Positions 51,295 through 60,181 of a stretch of 64,000 nt of DNA are shown here, in pieces. How positions within the stretch are numbered: position 1 is the first letter of the stretch; each line of letters starts with the position of its first letter. The DNA comes from Vibrio cyclitrophicus. GTDB taxonomy: Bacteria; Pseudomonadota; Gammaproteobacteria; Enterobacterales; Vibrionaceae. The stretch covers positions 1,488,001-1,552,000 of the forward strand of contig CP065366.1 in NCBI GenBank assembly GCA_023206055.1, read 5' to 3'. Made by a program: the position numbers and the translations under genes. The notes under the pieces are model-generated. The model made no database searches, was not told where the DNA came from, and saw nothing but the letters and a program-made list of their open reading frames with translations.

Positions 51295-51502
51295 GGATAC
51301 AAGTATAGGAGTTAATAAGGAAAATGCAGTAATTAAGAAAGCAGTGAGAAGAACAAGTTTGACGGCCTGTTAAACTTCTAAATACGCTGTTTTCTACATA
51401 ATTTATGACCCTCCTTTTCAATTTCAGTTCCCAGAAAATTCATTATTTTTTTATTTTTTTGTAAACATGCTCCGATTCAATCGGTTAGTGAATAAAGCGA
51501 CT

Positions 51503-51519
51503 AACTGGTACGACCAATT
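51503..51519. promoter_or_regulatory. FadR-like operator upstream of psrA-fadE
   Basis: AACTGGTACGACCAATT closely matches the known FadR consensus (A-N-CTGGT-N2-GACCA-N-T), which is released by long-chain acyl-CoA. It lies 99 bp before the psrA start. Confidence 0.7.
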
Positions 51520-51573
51520 TGTGAAAATGTGATGTTGCTTGCTTGTTAAATAAATGTACTAAGCGTATATTTC

Positions 51574-51585
51574 AAACAGTTGTTT
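51574..51585. promoter_or_regulatory. Inverted repeat before psrA, likely PsrA site
   Basis: AAACAGTTGTTT (AAACA-GT-TGTTT) resembles the AAAC-N2-4-GTTT type of site bound by PsrA, 16 bp before the psrA start. Confidence 0.5.
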
Positions 51586-51601
51586 AATACGAGTGATTGA
51601 A

Positions 51602-52231
51602 ATGGCACCAAGAAGTACAACCAAAGACAAAATCTTAGATGTGGCTGAAGGCTTATTTGCTGAGCACGGTTTTAATGACACCTCTTTACGCACAATAACG
51701 AGTAAAGCGAATGTCAACTTAGCTTCAGTGAACTATCACTTTGGCGATAAGAAGACTCTGGTTCGTGCGGTACTCAATCGTTACTTAGAAGCATTTATGC
51801 CCGCACTGCAAGATGCATTAGTGAACTTAAACTTGAACGAAACGTATTCAATGAGTGACGTGTTTGAGTCACTGAGACAGCCGCTAAGAGCACTGAATGA
51901 TGTTAGGCCAAATGGTACAAGCCGATTCATGCTACTTATCGGTAGAGGCTATACGGATGTGCAAGGACACCTGCGTTGGTTTATTACTACTCGTTATAGC
52001 GAAGTACTTTCTTTGTTTACGACATCAGTAATGAAGGCGAATCCAAACCTCACTCAAGAACAGTTATTTTGGCGATTACACTTCACCTTAGGGACTTGTG
52101 TATTCACCATGGCATCAAGTCAGGCTTTGGTCGAAATTGCAGAGAATGACTATGACAGAAAGATAGATGCGAAGGCAGTGGTCGATATTCTTATTCCATA
52201 TTTAGCTGCCGGCATGTCAGCAGAAGATTAA
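51602..52231 (+). CDS. psrA: PsrA-type TetR regulator of fatty-acid degradation
   Basis: The 209-residue TetR protein has the N-terminal HTH (KDKILDVAEGLFAEHGFNDT, then SKANVNLASVNYHFGDKKTL, residues about 7-52) with the NLASVNYHFGDK signature shared by PsrA-type regulators. The C-terminal domain would bind long-chain fatty acid or acyl-CoA. Position directly before fadE, with 55 bp between, supports the name. ATG at 51602 is preferred over GTG 51593. Confidence 0.8.
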   Translation: MAPRSTTKDKILDVAEGLFAEHGFNDTSLRTITSKANVNLASVNYHFGDKKTLVRAVLNRYLEAFMPALQDALVNLNLNETYSMSDVFESLRQPLRALNDVRPNGTSRFMLLIGRGYTDVQGHLRWFITTRYSEVLSLFTTSVMKANPNLTQEQLFWRLHFTLGTCVFTMASSQALVEIAENDYDRKIDAKAVVDILIPYLAAGMSAED

Positions 52232-52286
52232 AACAATAAAAAGCGAAACATTCACAACCAATATAGTGAACAAAAGGATCTGAACT

Positions 52287-54569
52287 ATGAGCTCTCTAAG
52301 ACAAAAATGGGTAAGTGACCCAGCTTTTAAACTCTTTAAAAAAGTACTACCACCACTATCTAGCACCGAGAAAGAAGCGATGGAAGCGGGTAGCGTGTGG
52401 TGGGACGGAGAGCTGTTTTCTGGTAAACCAGATTTCACTAAGCTGCACCAATACCCAAAACCTCAGCTAACAGCAGAAGAGCAATCGTTCATGGACAATG
52501 AGCTTGAAACCTTGCTCGCTATGCTTGATGACCACAAAATTGTGAAAGAAGACCGAGACCTTCCAGAGGAAGTTTGGAACTTCTTACGCAAAGAGCGTTT
52601 CTTTTCGCTAATTATCGCGAAAGGGTACGGCGGTCGTGAGTTTTCGGCACACGCCAACTCAACTATCGTGACCAAGATTGCGACTCGCAGTATCAGTACT
52701 GCGGTTTCGGTAATGGTTCCAAACTCTCTTGGGCCTGGTGAGCTGTTGTCTCACTACGGTACTCAAGAGCAAAAAGACTACTGGCTACCACGTCTTGCTG
52801 ACGGTACAGATATTCCATGTTTCGCATTAACAGGCCCTGAAGCGGGTTCTGATGCGGGTGGCATTCCGGATGTCGGTACTGTGTGTATGGGCATGCACGA
52901 AGGCAAAGAGACACTAGGCATCAAGCTTAACTGGAACAAGCGTTACATTACGCTAGCACCAGTGGCAACGGTACTTGGTCTGGCTTTCAAACTTCACGAT
53001 CCAGAAAAGCTACTGGGTGACAAAGAAGACATCGGTATCACTTGTGCACTTATCCCAGCTGACCACGAAGGTGTTGTGATTGGTGAGCGTCATGATCCAC
53101 TTGGTCTTGCGTTTATGAATGGTCCAACACGCGGCCACGATGTATTTATTCCTATGGAATGGCTAATCGGTGGCGCAGATTACGCAGGTAAAGGATGGCG
53201 TATGCTGGTGGAATGTCTGTCTGCAGGCCGTGGTATCTCATTACCCGCACTTGGCACGGCGATGGGCCACCTAACGGCGAAAACGACCGGCGCGTACGCT
53301 TATGTTCGTAAGCAGTTTGGTATGTCGATTGGTAAGTTTGAAGGTGTCGCAGATAGTTTAGGTCGTATTGGTGGCTTAACGTATCTATTAGAAGCGACTC
53401 GTACACTGACAACCACGTCACTTGATATGAAAGAGAAGCCGGGTATCGTAACGGCTATCGCGAAGTATCACATGACAGAAATGGCGCGTACTATTCTGAA
53501 TGACTCAATGGATATCCACTCAGGTCGTGCAATTCAAGATGGTCCAATGAACTACTTGGCTGCGCCTTACCTAGGCATTCCAGTTGCTATCACAGTAGAA
53601 GGTGCGAACATCCTGACTCGTAATCTGATGATCTTTGGTCAAGGAGCGACACGTTGTCATCCATACGTGCTAAGCGAAATGGAAGCGGCAGCAAACCCAG
53701 ACGAGAAGCAAGGCGCGAAGGACTTCGATAATTTATTGTTCAAGCATATTGGTCACGCGACTAAGAACACGTTTGGCGCGTTTGGCGCAGCACTAACTGG
53801 CTCTAAGTTCATTAAAGCGGATATGAGCGGTCCAACGAAGCCTTACTATCAAGACTTAACTCGCTTGAGCCGTGCGCTTGCGGTAAGTGCGGATTTCGCA
53901 ATGCTGACGCTAGGTGGTGAACTGAAACGTAAAGAGCTTATCTCAGCACGTTTAGGTGATGGTCTAAGTTACTTATACATGGCGTCTGCAGCGCTTAAGA
54001 AATATGAAGACGAAGGCCGCCAACAAGCGGACCTAGACTACGTACACTACGCGGTTCAACACTGTTTCCACAATGCGGCTAAATCACTACAAGAAGCGTA
54101 CCGTAACTTCCCGAACAAGATGGTTGGGAAAGTATTGAAAGGGCTAGTCTTCCCTGTTGGTAACCACTTCGAAAAACCAAGTGATAACCTAACCGTTCAA
54201 CTAGCTGAAAGCTTGATGACTCCGGGCGCACACCGTGAACGTCTGACTCACCTTTGCTACATCGGCAAGGAAGAGGATGATAGTGTTGGCCTTATGGAGA
54301 ACGCTTTCAATGCGATGTACAGCATCAAGCCTCTGGAGCGTAAGATCTTCAAAGCGGTGAAAGAGGGCAAAGTGGCTCGTAAAGGCTTGTTGGCAGACAA
54401 ACTGGCTCAAGCGCTTGCTGCTGATGTGCTAACCCAAGAAGAAGTCGACCAAATTGTGGCTGCTGATAAATTGCGTTACGCTGCGATTCAAGTTGACCAC
54501 TTCAGTCATGATTTTAGTGAAACTTTGACGCGAAAAGAGTTAAAACCTAAGCTAAATAGCGTTGCTTAG
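52287..54569 (+). CDS. fadE: Acyl-CoA dehydrogenase FadE
   Basis: The 760-residue protein is a FadE-type acyl-CoA dehydrogenase, much longer than the 380-residue ACAD family because of the extended C-terminal domain. Visible are the N-terminal region KEDRDLPEEVWNFLRKERFF, the FAD-binding CFALTGPEAGSDAGGIPD (residues about 177-194), FMNGPTRGHDVFIPMEWLIGG, and the catalytic-base region with PYLGIPVAITVEGANI (about residue 425). It starts the beta-oxidation cycle of fatty acids. It follows psrA, under FadR/PsrA-type control. Confidence 0.94.
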   Translation: MSSLRQKWVSDPAFKLFKKVLPPLSSTEKEAMEAGSVWWDGELFSGKPDFTKLHQYPKPQLTAEEQSFMDNELETLLAMLDDHKIVKEDRDLPEEVWNFLRKERFFSLIIAKGYGGREFSAHANSTIVTKIATRSISTAVSVMVPNSLGPGELLSHYGTQEQKDYWLPRLADGTDIPCFALTGPEAGSDAGGIPDVGTVCMGMHEGKETLGIKLNWNKRYITLAPVATVLGLAFKLHDPEKLLGDKEDIGITCALIPADHEGVVIGERHDPLGLAFMNGPTRGHDVFIPMEWLIGGADYAGKGWRMLVECLSAGRGISLPALGTAMGHLTAKTTGAYAYVRKQFGMSIGKFEGVADSLGRIGGLTYLLEATRTLTTTSLDMKEKPGIVTAIAKYHMTEMARTILNDSMDIHSGRAIQDGPMNYLAAPYLGIPVAITVEGANILTRNLMIFGQGATRCHPYVLSEMEAAANPDEKQGAKDFDNLLFKHIGHATKNTFGAFGAALTGSKFIKADMSGPTKPYYQDLTRLSRALAVSADFAMLTLGGELKRKELISARLGDGLSYLYMASAALKKYEDEGRQQADLDYVHYAVQHCFHNAAKSLQEAYRNFPNKMVGKVLKGLVFPVGNHFEKPSDNLTVQLAESLMTPGAHRERLTHLCYIGKEEDDSVGLMENAFNAMYSIKPLERKIFKAVKEGKVARKGLLADKLAQALAADVLTQEEVDQIVAADKLRYAAIQVDHFSHDFSETLTRKELKPKLNSVA

Positions 54570-54584
54570 ATAACGAAATGATAA

Positions 54585-54610
54585 AAGGCACCTAATAAGG
54601 TGCCTTTTTT
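54585..54610 (+). terminator. Rho-independent terminator after fadE
   Basis: AAGGCACC/GGTGCCTT stem with TAATAA loop, followed by TTTTT. Confidence 0.85.
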
Positions 54611-54778
54611 GTTTTTGTCGTAGAAGTCTCAGTAGAAGCGTTAACAAATGGTGACTTAGTCAGCAAATATCAGCTGAGTGCTCCAACCACTTGCATTTTC
54701 ACCACATTTTTACAGAAATTAGATGCCATTTGCGTACGAAACTTTTATCCTTAACCTGATTTTTTAAGGAAGTTGAAT

Positions 54779-55981
54779 ATGATCATCAAACCTCGAATTC
54801 GCGGATTCATCTGTACTACAACACATCCAGTCGGTTGTGAAGCTAATGTAAAAGAACAAATTGCTTACACAAAAGCTCAAGGCCCAATCGCAAACGCACC
54901 TAAACGTGTACTAGTTGTTGGTTCTTCAAGTGGCTACGGCTTGTCTTCACGTATTGCGGCTGCATTTGGTGGCGGCGCTTCAACTATCGGTGTTTTCTTC
55001 GAGAAAGCCGGTACTGAGAAAAAGCCGGGCACAGCTGGCTATTACAACTCAGCAGCGTTCGACAAGCTTGCTAAAGAAGAAGGCCTGTATTCAAAAAGTC
55101 TGAACGGCGATGCTTTCTCTAACGAAGCGAAACAGAAAACAATTGATCTGATCAAAGAAGATCTAGGTCAAATCGATATGGTTGTGTACTCACTGGCGTC
55201 TCCAGTGCGTAAAATGCCAGAGACTGGCGAAGTGATTCGTTCAGCTCTAAAACCTATCGGTGAAACATACACATCAACGGCTGTTGATACGAACAAAGAC
55301 CTGATCATCGAAGCAAGTGTTGAACCTGCATCTGAAGAAGAGATCAAAGACACTGTTACTGTAATGGGCGGTGAGGATTGGGAACTTTGGATCAACGCTC
55401 TATCAGAAGCGGGTGTTCTAGCTGACGGTTGTAAAACTGTTGCTTACAGCTACATTGGTACTGAACTAACGTGGCCAATCTACTGGGATGGCGCGCTAGG
55501 TAAAGCGAAGATGGATCTAGACCGTGCAGCATCAGTGCTGAACGAGAAGCTAGGCCAAACTGGCGGTACTGCAAACGTTGCTGTTCTTAAGTCTGTTGTG
55601 ACTCAAGCAAGCTCGGCTATCCCTGTTATGCCTCTTTACATCGCTATGGTGTTCAAGAAGATGCGTGAAGAAGGCATTCACGAAGGTTGTATGGAACAGA
55701 TCTTCCGCATGTTCAGCCAGCGTCTATACAAAGAAGATGGCAGCGCAGCAGAAGTTGATGAAGTGAACCGTCTACGTTTAGATGACCTAGAACTTCGCGA
55801 AGACATTCAAGATCACTGTCGTAACCTATGGCCTCAAATCACAACTGAGAACCTGAAAGAACTGACTGACTACGTAGAGTACAAAGAAGAGTTCTTGAAG
55901 CTATTTGGTTTCGGTGTTGAAGGTGTTGATTACGAAGCTGACGTTGATACAGCGGTTGAATTTGATGTAGCTGACATCTAA
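54779..55981 (+). CDS. fabV: Trans-2-enoyl-ACP/CoA reductase FabV
   Basis: The 400-residue enzyme matches FabV: MIIKPRIRGFICTTTHPVGC at the start, the NADH-binding VLVVGSSSGYGLSSRIAAAF (residues about 45-65), VYSLASPVRKMP, and the active-site Tyr-X8-Lys type motif in YSYIGTELTWPIYWDG...GKAK (about 225-245). FabV completes each elongation cycle in fatty-acid synthesis and is naturally triclosan-insensitive, first found in Vibrio. Start ATG has AAGGA upstream; an in-frame TTG at 54773 is less likely. Confidence 0.95.
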   Translation: MIIKPRIRGFICTTTHPVGCEANVKEQIAYTKAQGPIANAPKRVLVVGSSSGYGLSSRIAAAFGGGASTIGVFFEKAGTEKKPGTAGYYNSAAFDKLAKEEGLYSKSLNGDAFSNEAKQKTIDLIKEDLGQIDMVVYSLASPVRKMPETGEVIRSALKPIGETYTSTAVDTNKDLIIEASVEPASEEEIKDTVTVMGGEDWELWINALSEAGVLADGCKTVAYSYIGTELTWPIYWDGALGKAKMDLDRAASVLNEKLGQTGGTANVAVLKSVVTQASSAIPVMPLYIAMVFKKMREEGIHEGCMEQIFRMFSQRLYKEDGSAAEVDEVNRLRLDDLELREDIQDHCRNLWPQITTENLKELTDYVEYKEEFLKLFGFGVEGVDYEADVDTAVEFDVADI

Positions 55982-56002
55982 TTCGAAGAATCGAATCAAA
56001 CG

Positions 56003-56034
56003 AAATAGGCGCTCATTGAGCGCCTATTTTTTTG
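56003..56034 (+). terminator. Rho-independent terminator after fabV
   Basis: AAATAGGCGCTC/GAGCGCCTATTT 12-bp stem with three-base loop, followed by T's. Confidence 0.9.
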
Positions 56035-56167
56035 TCTTAAAAGCAGATATGCGATTCGAGGTACGACGATCTCTAAGAATAAGTGAGAGAAAAGAAGTCA
56101 TAAAAAATGCACTAATCCAAACAAGAACTAGTGCATTTAAAATATCTAATCTATAACGCTGAATAAG

Positions 56168-57850
56168 CTAGCTAATTATGATGATGAAAGTACCTGCTAA
56201 GGTCATCAATATATTGGCTATCGCATAGGTACCTGCATAACCCAGAGCAGGAATGGTTGAGCGAGCATGGTCGTTTACGATGTCCATTGCTGGAGCACAG
56301 GTTCGCGCACCAATGATGGCACCAAACAATAGAGCTCGATTCATCTTCAGCACATAAGCGCCGACCAAGTAAGCGAAGAATACTGGCAGTACACTCACCA
56401 CCAGAGCAATACCAATGACCTGTGGGCCAACTTGGGTTAAGTGCTCAAATATCTTGCCACCGGCGCTCAACCCGATACCGACCATAAAGAACATCAAACC
56501 CAGGTCTTTGACCATATTCAACGCCCCTTGAGGCACGTAACCAAAGGTAGGGTGGTTCGCTCGTAGGAAACCAAGCATGATGCCTGATAGAAGCAGGCCA
56601 ACCGCGTTACCTAGTCCAAACGATACCTGACCGAATGTCATGGTGATCAAACCAAACAAAATACCCAGAATGAAGAAGCTACAGAAAGCCATCAAGTCTG
56701 CCATTTGGCTGTGGATCGAGATGAAACCAATTTTCTCTGCTAGGCCGTGAACACGACTCTTTTCACCACTTACCTGTAGGACATCACCTTTAGAAAGCAC
56801 AATGTTTAAGTCCATCGGCATTTCAATCTGAGCTCGAACTACGCGGTTAAGGAAACAGCCATATTCAGACAGATTGAGATCTGAAAGACGTTTACCTGCG
56901 ATATTGTCACTTTTAACGACGATCTCTTCTTCTACGATACGTAGATCGAGAAGGTTACGGTCGAAGACCTCTTTACCGTTACGGAAACTTGGATCTAGAC
57001 GAGCGTGGCTATCTGGGAAACCAACCAATGCGATCTCATCGCCTTCTTGCAAAATTGCGTCACCATCAGGGTGGGCAAGAATACCGTTACGACGAATACG
57101 TTCGATGTAACAGCCTGTTTGGCGATAGATACCTAATTCACGCAGGTTCTTACCGTCGGTCCAAGAGATAAGCTCAGGTCCCACGCGGTAAGCACGAATG
57201 ATAGGAAGATAAACCTTACGTTGACCAGATGCACCTAAACCACGCTCTTGAGCTATCTGCTCGGCCGAGTCGTGTAGATTTACTTTTTGTAGCTTTGGAA
57301 TCAATCGAGCGAACATGATCATACTGATTAAGCCAACCAAGTAAGCCATCGCATAACCGACAGAAAGGTTTTCGATAATCAGGCTCAAGTCCATATTCCT
57401 TGGCACTTCAGCAAGCCCAGAATTCAAGGCGTCTTGCGCACCTACAAGGATTGGTGTTGCTGTAAGAGCGCCAGCCATCATGCCGGCAGACAATCCAAAG
57501 CCTAGGCCGAGGTAATGACTACTGAAATAGGTTAGAGCGATTGCCGTAGAAAGTACTACAAGGCTAAGAATTAGGTAATGTTTACCATCTCTAAAGAAGA
57601 TACCGAAGAAGTTTGGCCCTGCTTCAATGCCCACACAGTAGATGAATAACATAAAACCAATGGTGAGTGCATCAGGGTTAAAAGAAAAACCAAGATGTCC
57701 CATGACAAGAGAAGTAATCAGAACACCAATTGAATTACCGAGTTGGAGGCTACCGAAACGAATTTTACCAATGGCTAAACCAATAGATAAAACAACAAAG
57801 ATGAGGAGAATGGGGTTTTGTTCTAACAGAAAAACAACGTCGATATTCAC
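56168..57850 (-). CDS. YbjL/AspT-family (AAE) putative transporter
   Basis: The 560-residue protein has two membrane halves (about five spans each) around two RCK/TrkA_C domains. N-terminal part: IGLAIGKIRFGSLQLGNSIG and FCVGIEAGPNFFGIFFRDG-like conserved loop; TrkA_C: ILQEGDEIALVGFPD and LSKGDVLQVSGEK; second half: GIGLSAGGKIFEHLTQVG and FGAIIGARTCAPAMDIV. These repeats are diagnostic for the aspartate:alanine exchanger family. E. coli YbjL is nearly the same length. Its substrate is unknown. Confidence 0.9.
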   Translation of the reverse strand: MNIDVVFLLEQNPILLIFVVLSIGLAIGKIRFGSLQLGNSIGVLITSLVMGHLGFSFNPDALTIGFMLFIYCVGIEAGPNFFGIFFRDGKHYLILSLVVLSTAIALTYFSSHYLGLGFGLSAGMMAGALTATPILVGAQDALNSGLAEVPRNMDLSLIIENLSVGYAMAYLVGLISMIMFARLIPKLQKVNLHDSAEQIAQERGLGASGQRKVYLPIIRAYRVGPELISWTDGKNLRELGIYRQTGCYIERIRRNGILAHPDGDAILQEGDEIALVGFPDSHARLDPSFRNGKEVFDRNLLDLRIVEEEIVVKSDNIAGKRLSDLNLSEYGCFLNRVVRAQIEMPMDLNIVLSKGDVLQVSGEKSRVHGLAEKIGFISIHSQMADLMAFCSFFILGILFGLITMTFGQVSFGLGNAVGLLLSGIMLGFLRANHPTFGYVPQGALNMVKDLGLMFFMVGIGLSAGGKIFEHLTQVGPQVIGIALVVSVLPVFFAYLVGAYVLKMNRALLFGAIIGARTCAPAMDIVNDHARSTIPALGYAGTYAIANILMTLAGTFIIIIS

Positions 57851-57991
57851 AGTGGTCGCTCAATAATTGGCGTGAAACACAGGGTAAGTTTGAGAGGTGA
57901 ATTGTATCTAAATATAAATAAATTATAAGCGATATTTTGCTAATTTACTTTATTTTGACCTTATTCTTATTTCGTATGGAAACTGGTCATG

Positions 57992-58017
57992 AAAAAGCCC
58001 GCTACAGTGAGCGGGCT
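57992..58017 (-). terminator. Terminator of grxA
   Basis: AGCCCGCT/AGCGGGCT stem; the AAAAA on plus at 57992-57996 gives a T-run on the minus strand. Confidence 0.75.
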
Positions 58018-58095
58018 TTCTACAAATCGTACAGTCTAACGCTTAAATGGGTCAGCTGTTTAAGGCCTTAGCCTAGATTCTCGTGTAATTCTAGC

Positions 58096-58359
58096 TTAGT
58101 CGAAAAGACCTAGGTTTTCTTTTGCGTATGCTTCAAATTCTGTGCAGCCGCCGATGTGGTCTTGGTCGATGAAGATTTGTGGCACTGTGTCTACAGGTTT
58201 ACCAACAGTCTTCTCTAGATCTGCCTTGCTGATACCTTCAGCGTGGATGTCAACGTAACGGTAGTTGAAGTCATCGCGTTTAGCTTTAAGAGTTTCAGCA
58301 TGCTCTTTTGCACGAACACAGAATGGGCAAGCAGGGCGACCAAAAATAACTACAAACAT
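58096..58359 (-). CDS. grxA: Glutaredoxin 1
   Basis: The 87-residue protein matches GrxA in length and sequence: VVIFGRPACPFCVRAKEHAE with the dithiol CPFC (residues 11-14), RDDFNYRYVDIHAEGI, the cis-Pro TVPQIFID and HIGGCTEFEAY. It reduces disulfides, including ribonucleotide reductase, with glutathione. E. coli has CPYC; the Phe variant is common in Vibrio. Monocistronic with its own terminator. In E. coli grxA is OxyR-controlled; no OxyR site was checked here. Confidence 0.95.
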   Translation of the reverse strand: MFVVIFGRPACPFCVRAKEHAETLKAKRDDFNYRYVDIHAEGISKADLEKTVGKPVDTVPQIFIDQDHIGGCTEFEAYAKENLGLFD

Positions 58360-58765
58360 TTAATTTCTCCTAAATACGGGATGAGGCTCGTTAACTCGAT
58401 TATGTTAACTATTCTTTAGTGAATGCCACTCAAAATTTCTTAAAACCAACTATGCCTCAATGCCATGGGGAAATAAAGATGGAATTACCTCTTAATACAA
58501 TAGGTTTTGTCTATCAGAGCAAATAATGGTCACAAAAAGGATCCATGCTGATTCCTGATGGGTATCTGGATTGATTACCCTTAATTTAAGAGTGTGAATT
58601 ACCTCTAAAAATACGATATTAATCCATCTTTAATGCGACAAGTTGCACCTTGTCAAAAAAAGCTCATACAGAACGAGTCATCTTAATACAGATGTACGAT
58701 ATAAAGGATAAATTCCAACAACCAAGAGTTCGCAGTTTTGTTCGGTCATAGGCGCAGGAGGCACC
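58360..58765. promoter_or_regulatory. Intergenic promoter region, grxA / Fe-alcohol dehydrogenase
   Basis: About 400 bp between divergent genes. GAATTACCTCTTAA (about 58482) and GAATTACCTCTAAA (about 58596) form a direct repeat about 114 bp apart. The dehydrogenase has a GCGCAGGAGG ribosome site. No gene seen. Confidence 0.45.
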
Positions 58766-60058
58766 ATGTTTCAATTTATGACATCTACAAAGATCATCTT
58801 TGGTGATGGAGCACTTTCCGCTTCATTGTCTCTCTTTAATCAATACGGCTACAGCGTGCTATTGGTTACAGGCAATACACTAGAGCGCACTTCAATTGTT
58901 ACTGACTATCTGGATGCGCAGAGTATGCGGTATCAACACATTGCCGTTTCCGGTGAACCTAATATCAAAATGGTTGAAGAGGCGGCTATTTCTGCTCGTC
59001 GATTTAAGCCAGACATGGTCGTCGCGATGGGTGGTGGCAGTGCCATCGATATGGGAAAAGCGTTAGCCGCGGTTTTACCTAATCAAGGCAACTTGTATGA
59101 CTATGTTGAAGTGGTCGGGCGTAATGTTCCTCTTAAAACCAAACCTCTACCGTTTGTCGCTATTCCAACCACAGCGAGTACCGGCGCGGAGGTCACTAAA
59201 AACGCGGTGCTGAAATCAGGCCAAGACCAAGTAAAAATCAGCCTTAGAAGCCCTGACATGCTGGCTGACGTTGCGATTGTCGACCCTACTTTAACTCATG
59301 GCACCAATCTGTATTTATCAGGGCGTGGAGCGATGGATGCATTTACTCATTTAATGGAAGCCTATGTGTGTGGTGAACCTAACCCGCTAACCGATATGAT
59401 TTGCGAGGAAGGGTTGCGTAAATTGAGTGCATCTGTGGTTCGAGCATGTATTGATGATGAACCACAAGCACGTTGTGATCTAGCGTTTGCCTCAATGCTT
59501 GGTGGAATGGCAATCACTAATGCTAAGCTTGGTGCTGCTCATGGTTTAGCCTCGGCACTAGGAGGCAAGATTTCTGCGCCTCATAGTGTGATTACCGCAC
59601 GTTTAGCGCCGTTTGTGATGTTAGAAAACATTGCTGTCGCGGAAGAGCAGCAAAGAAGTGACATCCTAACGCGTTATCAGAGAATCGCTCAGATAGTGAC
59701 AGGTAACGTAGAAGCAAAACAAGAAGACGCAATTACTTGGTTATCTGAAGTGCTTGATACGCTTAAGTTACCCAACTTACTGGAATTTGGTGTCTGTGAA
59801 GCCCAATTTGATGAGGTGTCTGCCGATGCGCTCAAGTCAGTGGCGATTAAAGGAAACCCTTTGCCATTGAACCAAGAGAGGCTCGTACATATTCTCAAGC
59901 AGGTTTGCGAGAAGTGCAGTTGTGGAGAGGGGGAGCATGAAGAGGCTTCAATGAATCAAGTTGGGCAAGAGCCTGCTGTCGAGTCTAGTTTTACTATTAT
60001 TAACTCTTATGCGTCTGAAAACAGTGTGGTTGAGAAGGGCAATAGCTGGACTATTTAG
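58766..60058 (+). CDS. Iron-containing alcohol dehydrogenase
   Basis: The 430-residue enzyme is a group III (Fe-dependent) NAD(P) alcohol dehydrogenase. The cofactor loop is DMVVAMGGGSAIDMGKALAA (residues about 86-105), and metal ligands fall in IVDPTL, DAFTHLMEAYV (His), AAHGLASALGG (His) and SAPHSV (His). Family length is about 385; the extra 45-residue tail (CEKCSCGEGEHEEASMNQVG, then VVEKGNSWTI) has a Cys-X2-Cys-X-Cys cluster and is unusual. Physiological substrate unknown. Confidence 0.9.
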   Translation: MFQFMTSTKIIFGDGALSASLSLFNQYGYSVLLVTGNTLERTSIVTDYLDAQSMRYQHIAVSGEPNIKMVEEAAISARRFKPDMVVAMGGGSAIDMGKALAAVLPNQGNLYDYVEVVGRNVPLKTKPLPFVAIPTTASTGAEVTKNAVLKSGQDQVKISLRSPDMLADVAIVDPTLTHGTNLYLSGRGAMDAFTHLMEAYVCGEPNPLTDMICEEGLRKLSASVVRACIDDEPQARCDLAFASMLGGMAITNAKLGAAHGLASALGGKISAPHSVITARLAPFVMLENIAVAEEQQRSDILTRYQRIAQIVTGNVEAKQEDAITWLSEVLDTLKLPNLLEFGVCEAQFDEVSADALKSVAIKGNPLPLNQERLVHILKQVCEKCSCGEGEHEEASMNQVGQEPAVESSFTIINSYASENSVVEKGNSWTI

Positions 60059-60105
60059 CGGTCTTAAACTTTTTCGTTGTATAAGTCATTTTATACAGAC
60101 AAATA

Positions 60106-60132
60106 AAAACGGAGCGCTAGGCTCCGTTTTTT
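60106..60132 (+). terminator. Rho-independent terminator after the Fe-alcohol dehydrogenase
   Basis: AAAACGGAGC/GCTCCGTTTT 10-bp stem, T-rich on the right and A-rich on the left, so likely bidirectional with hexR. Confidence 0.85.
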
Positions 60133-60181
60133 AATTCAACTTGTTCTCTGGTCATGTGTTTTCAGTTCATGACTAGGCAGA

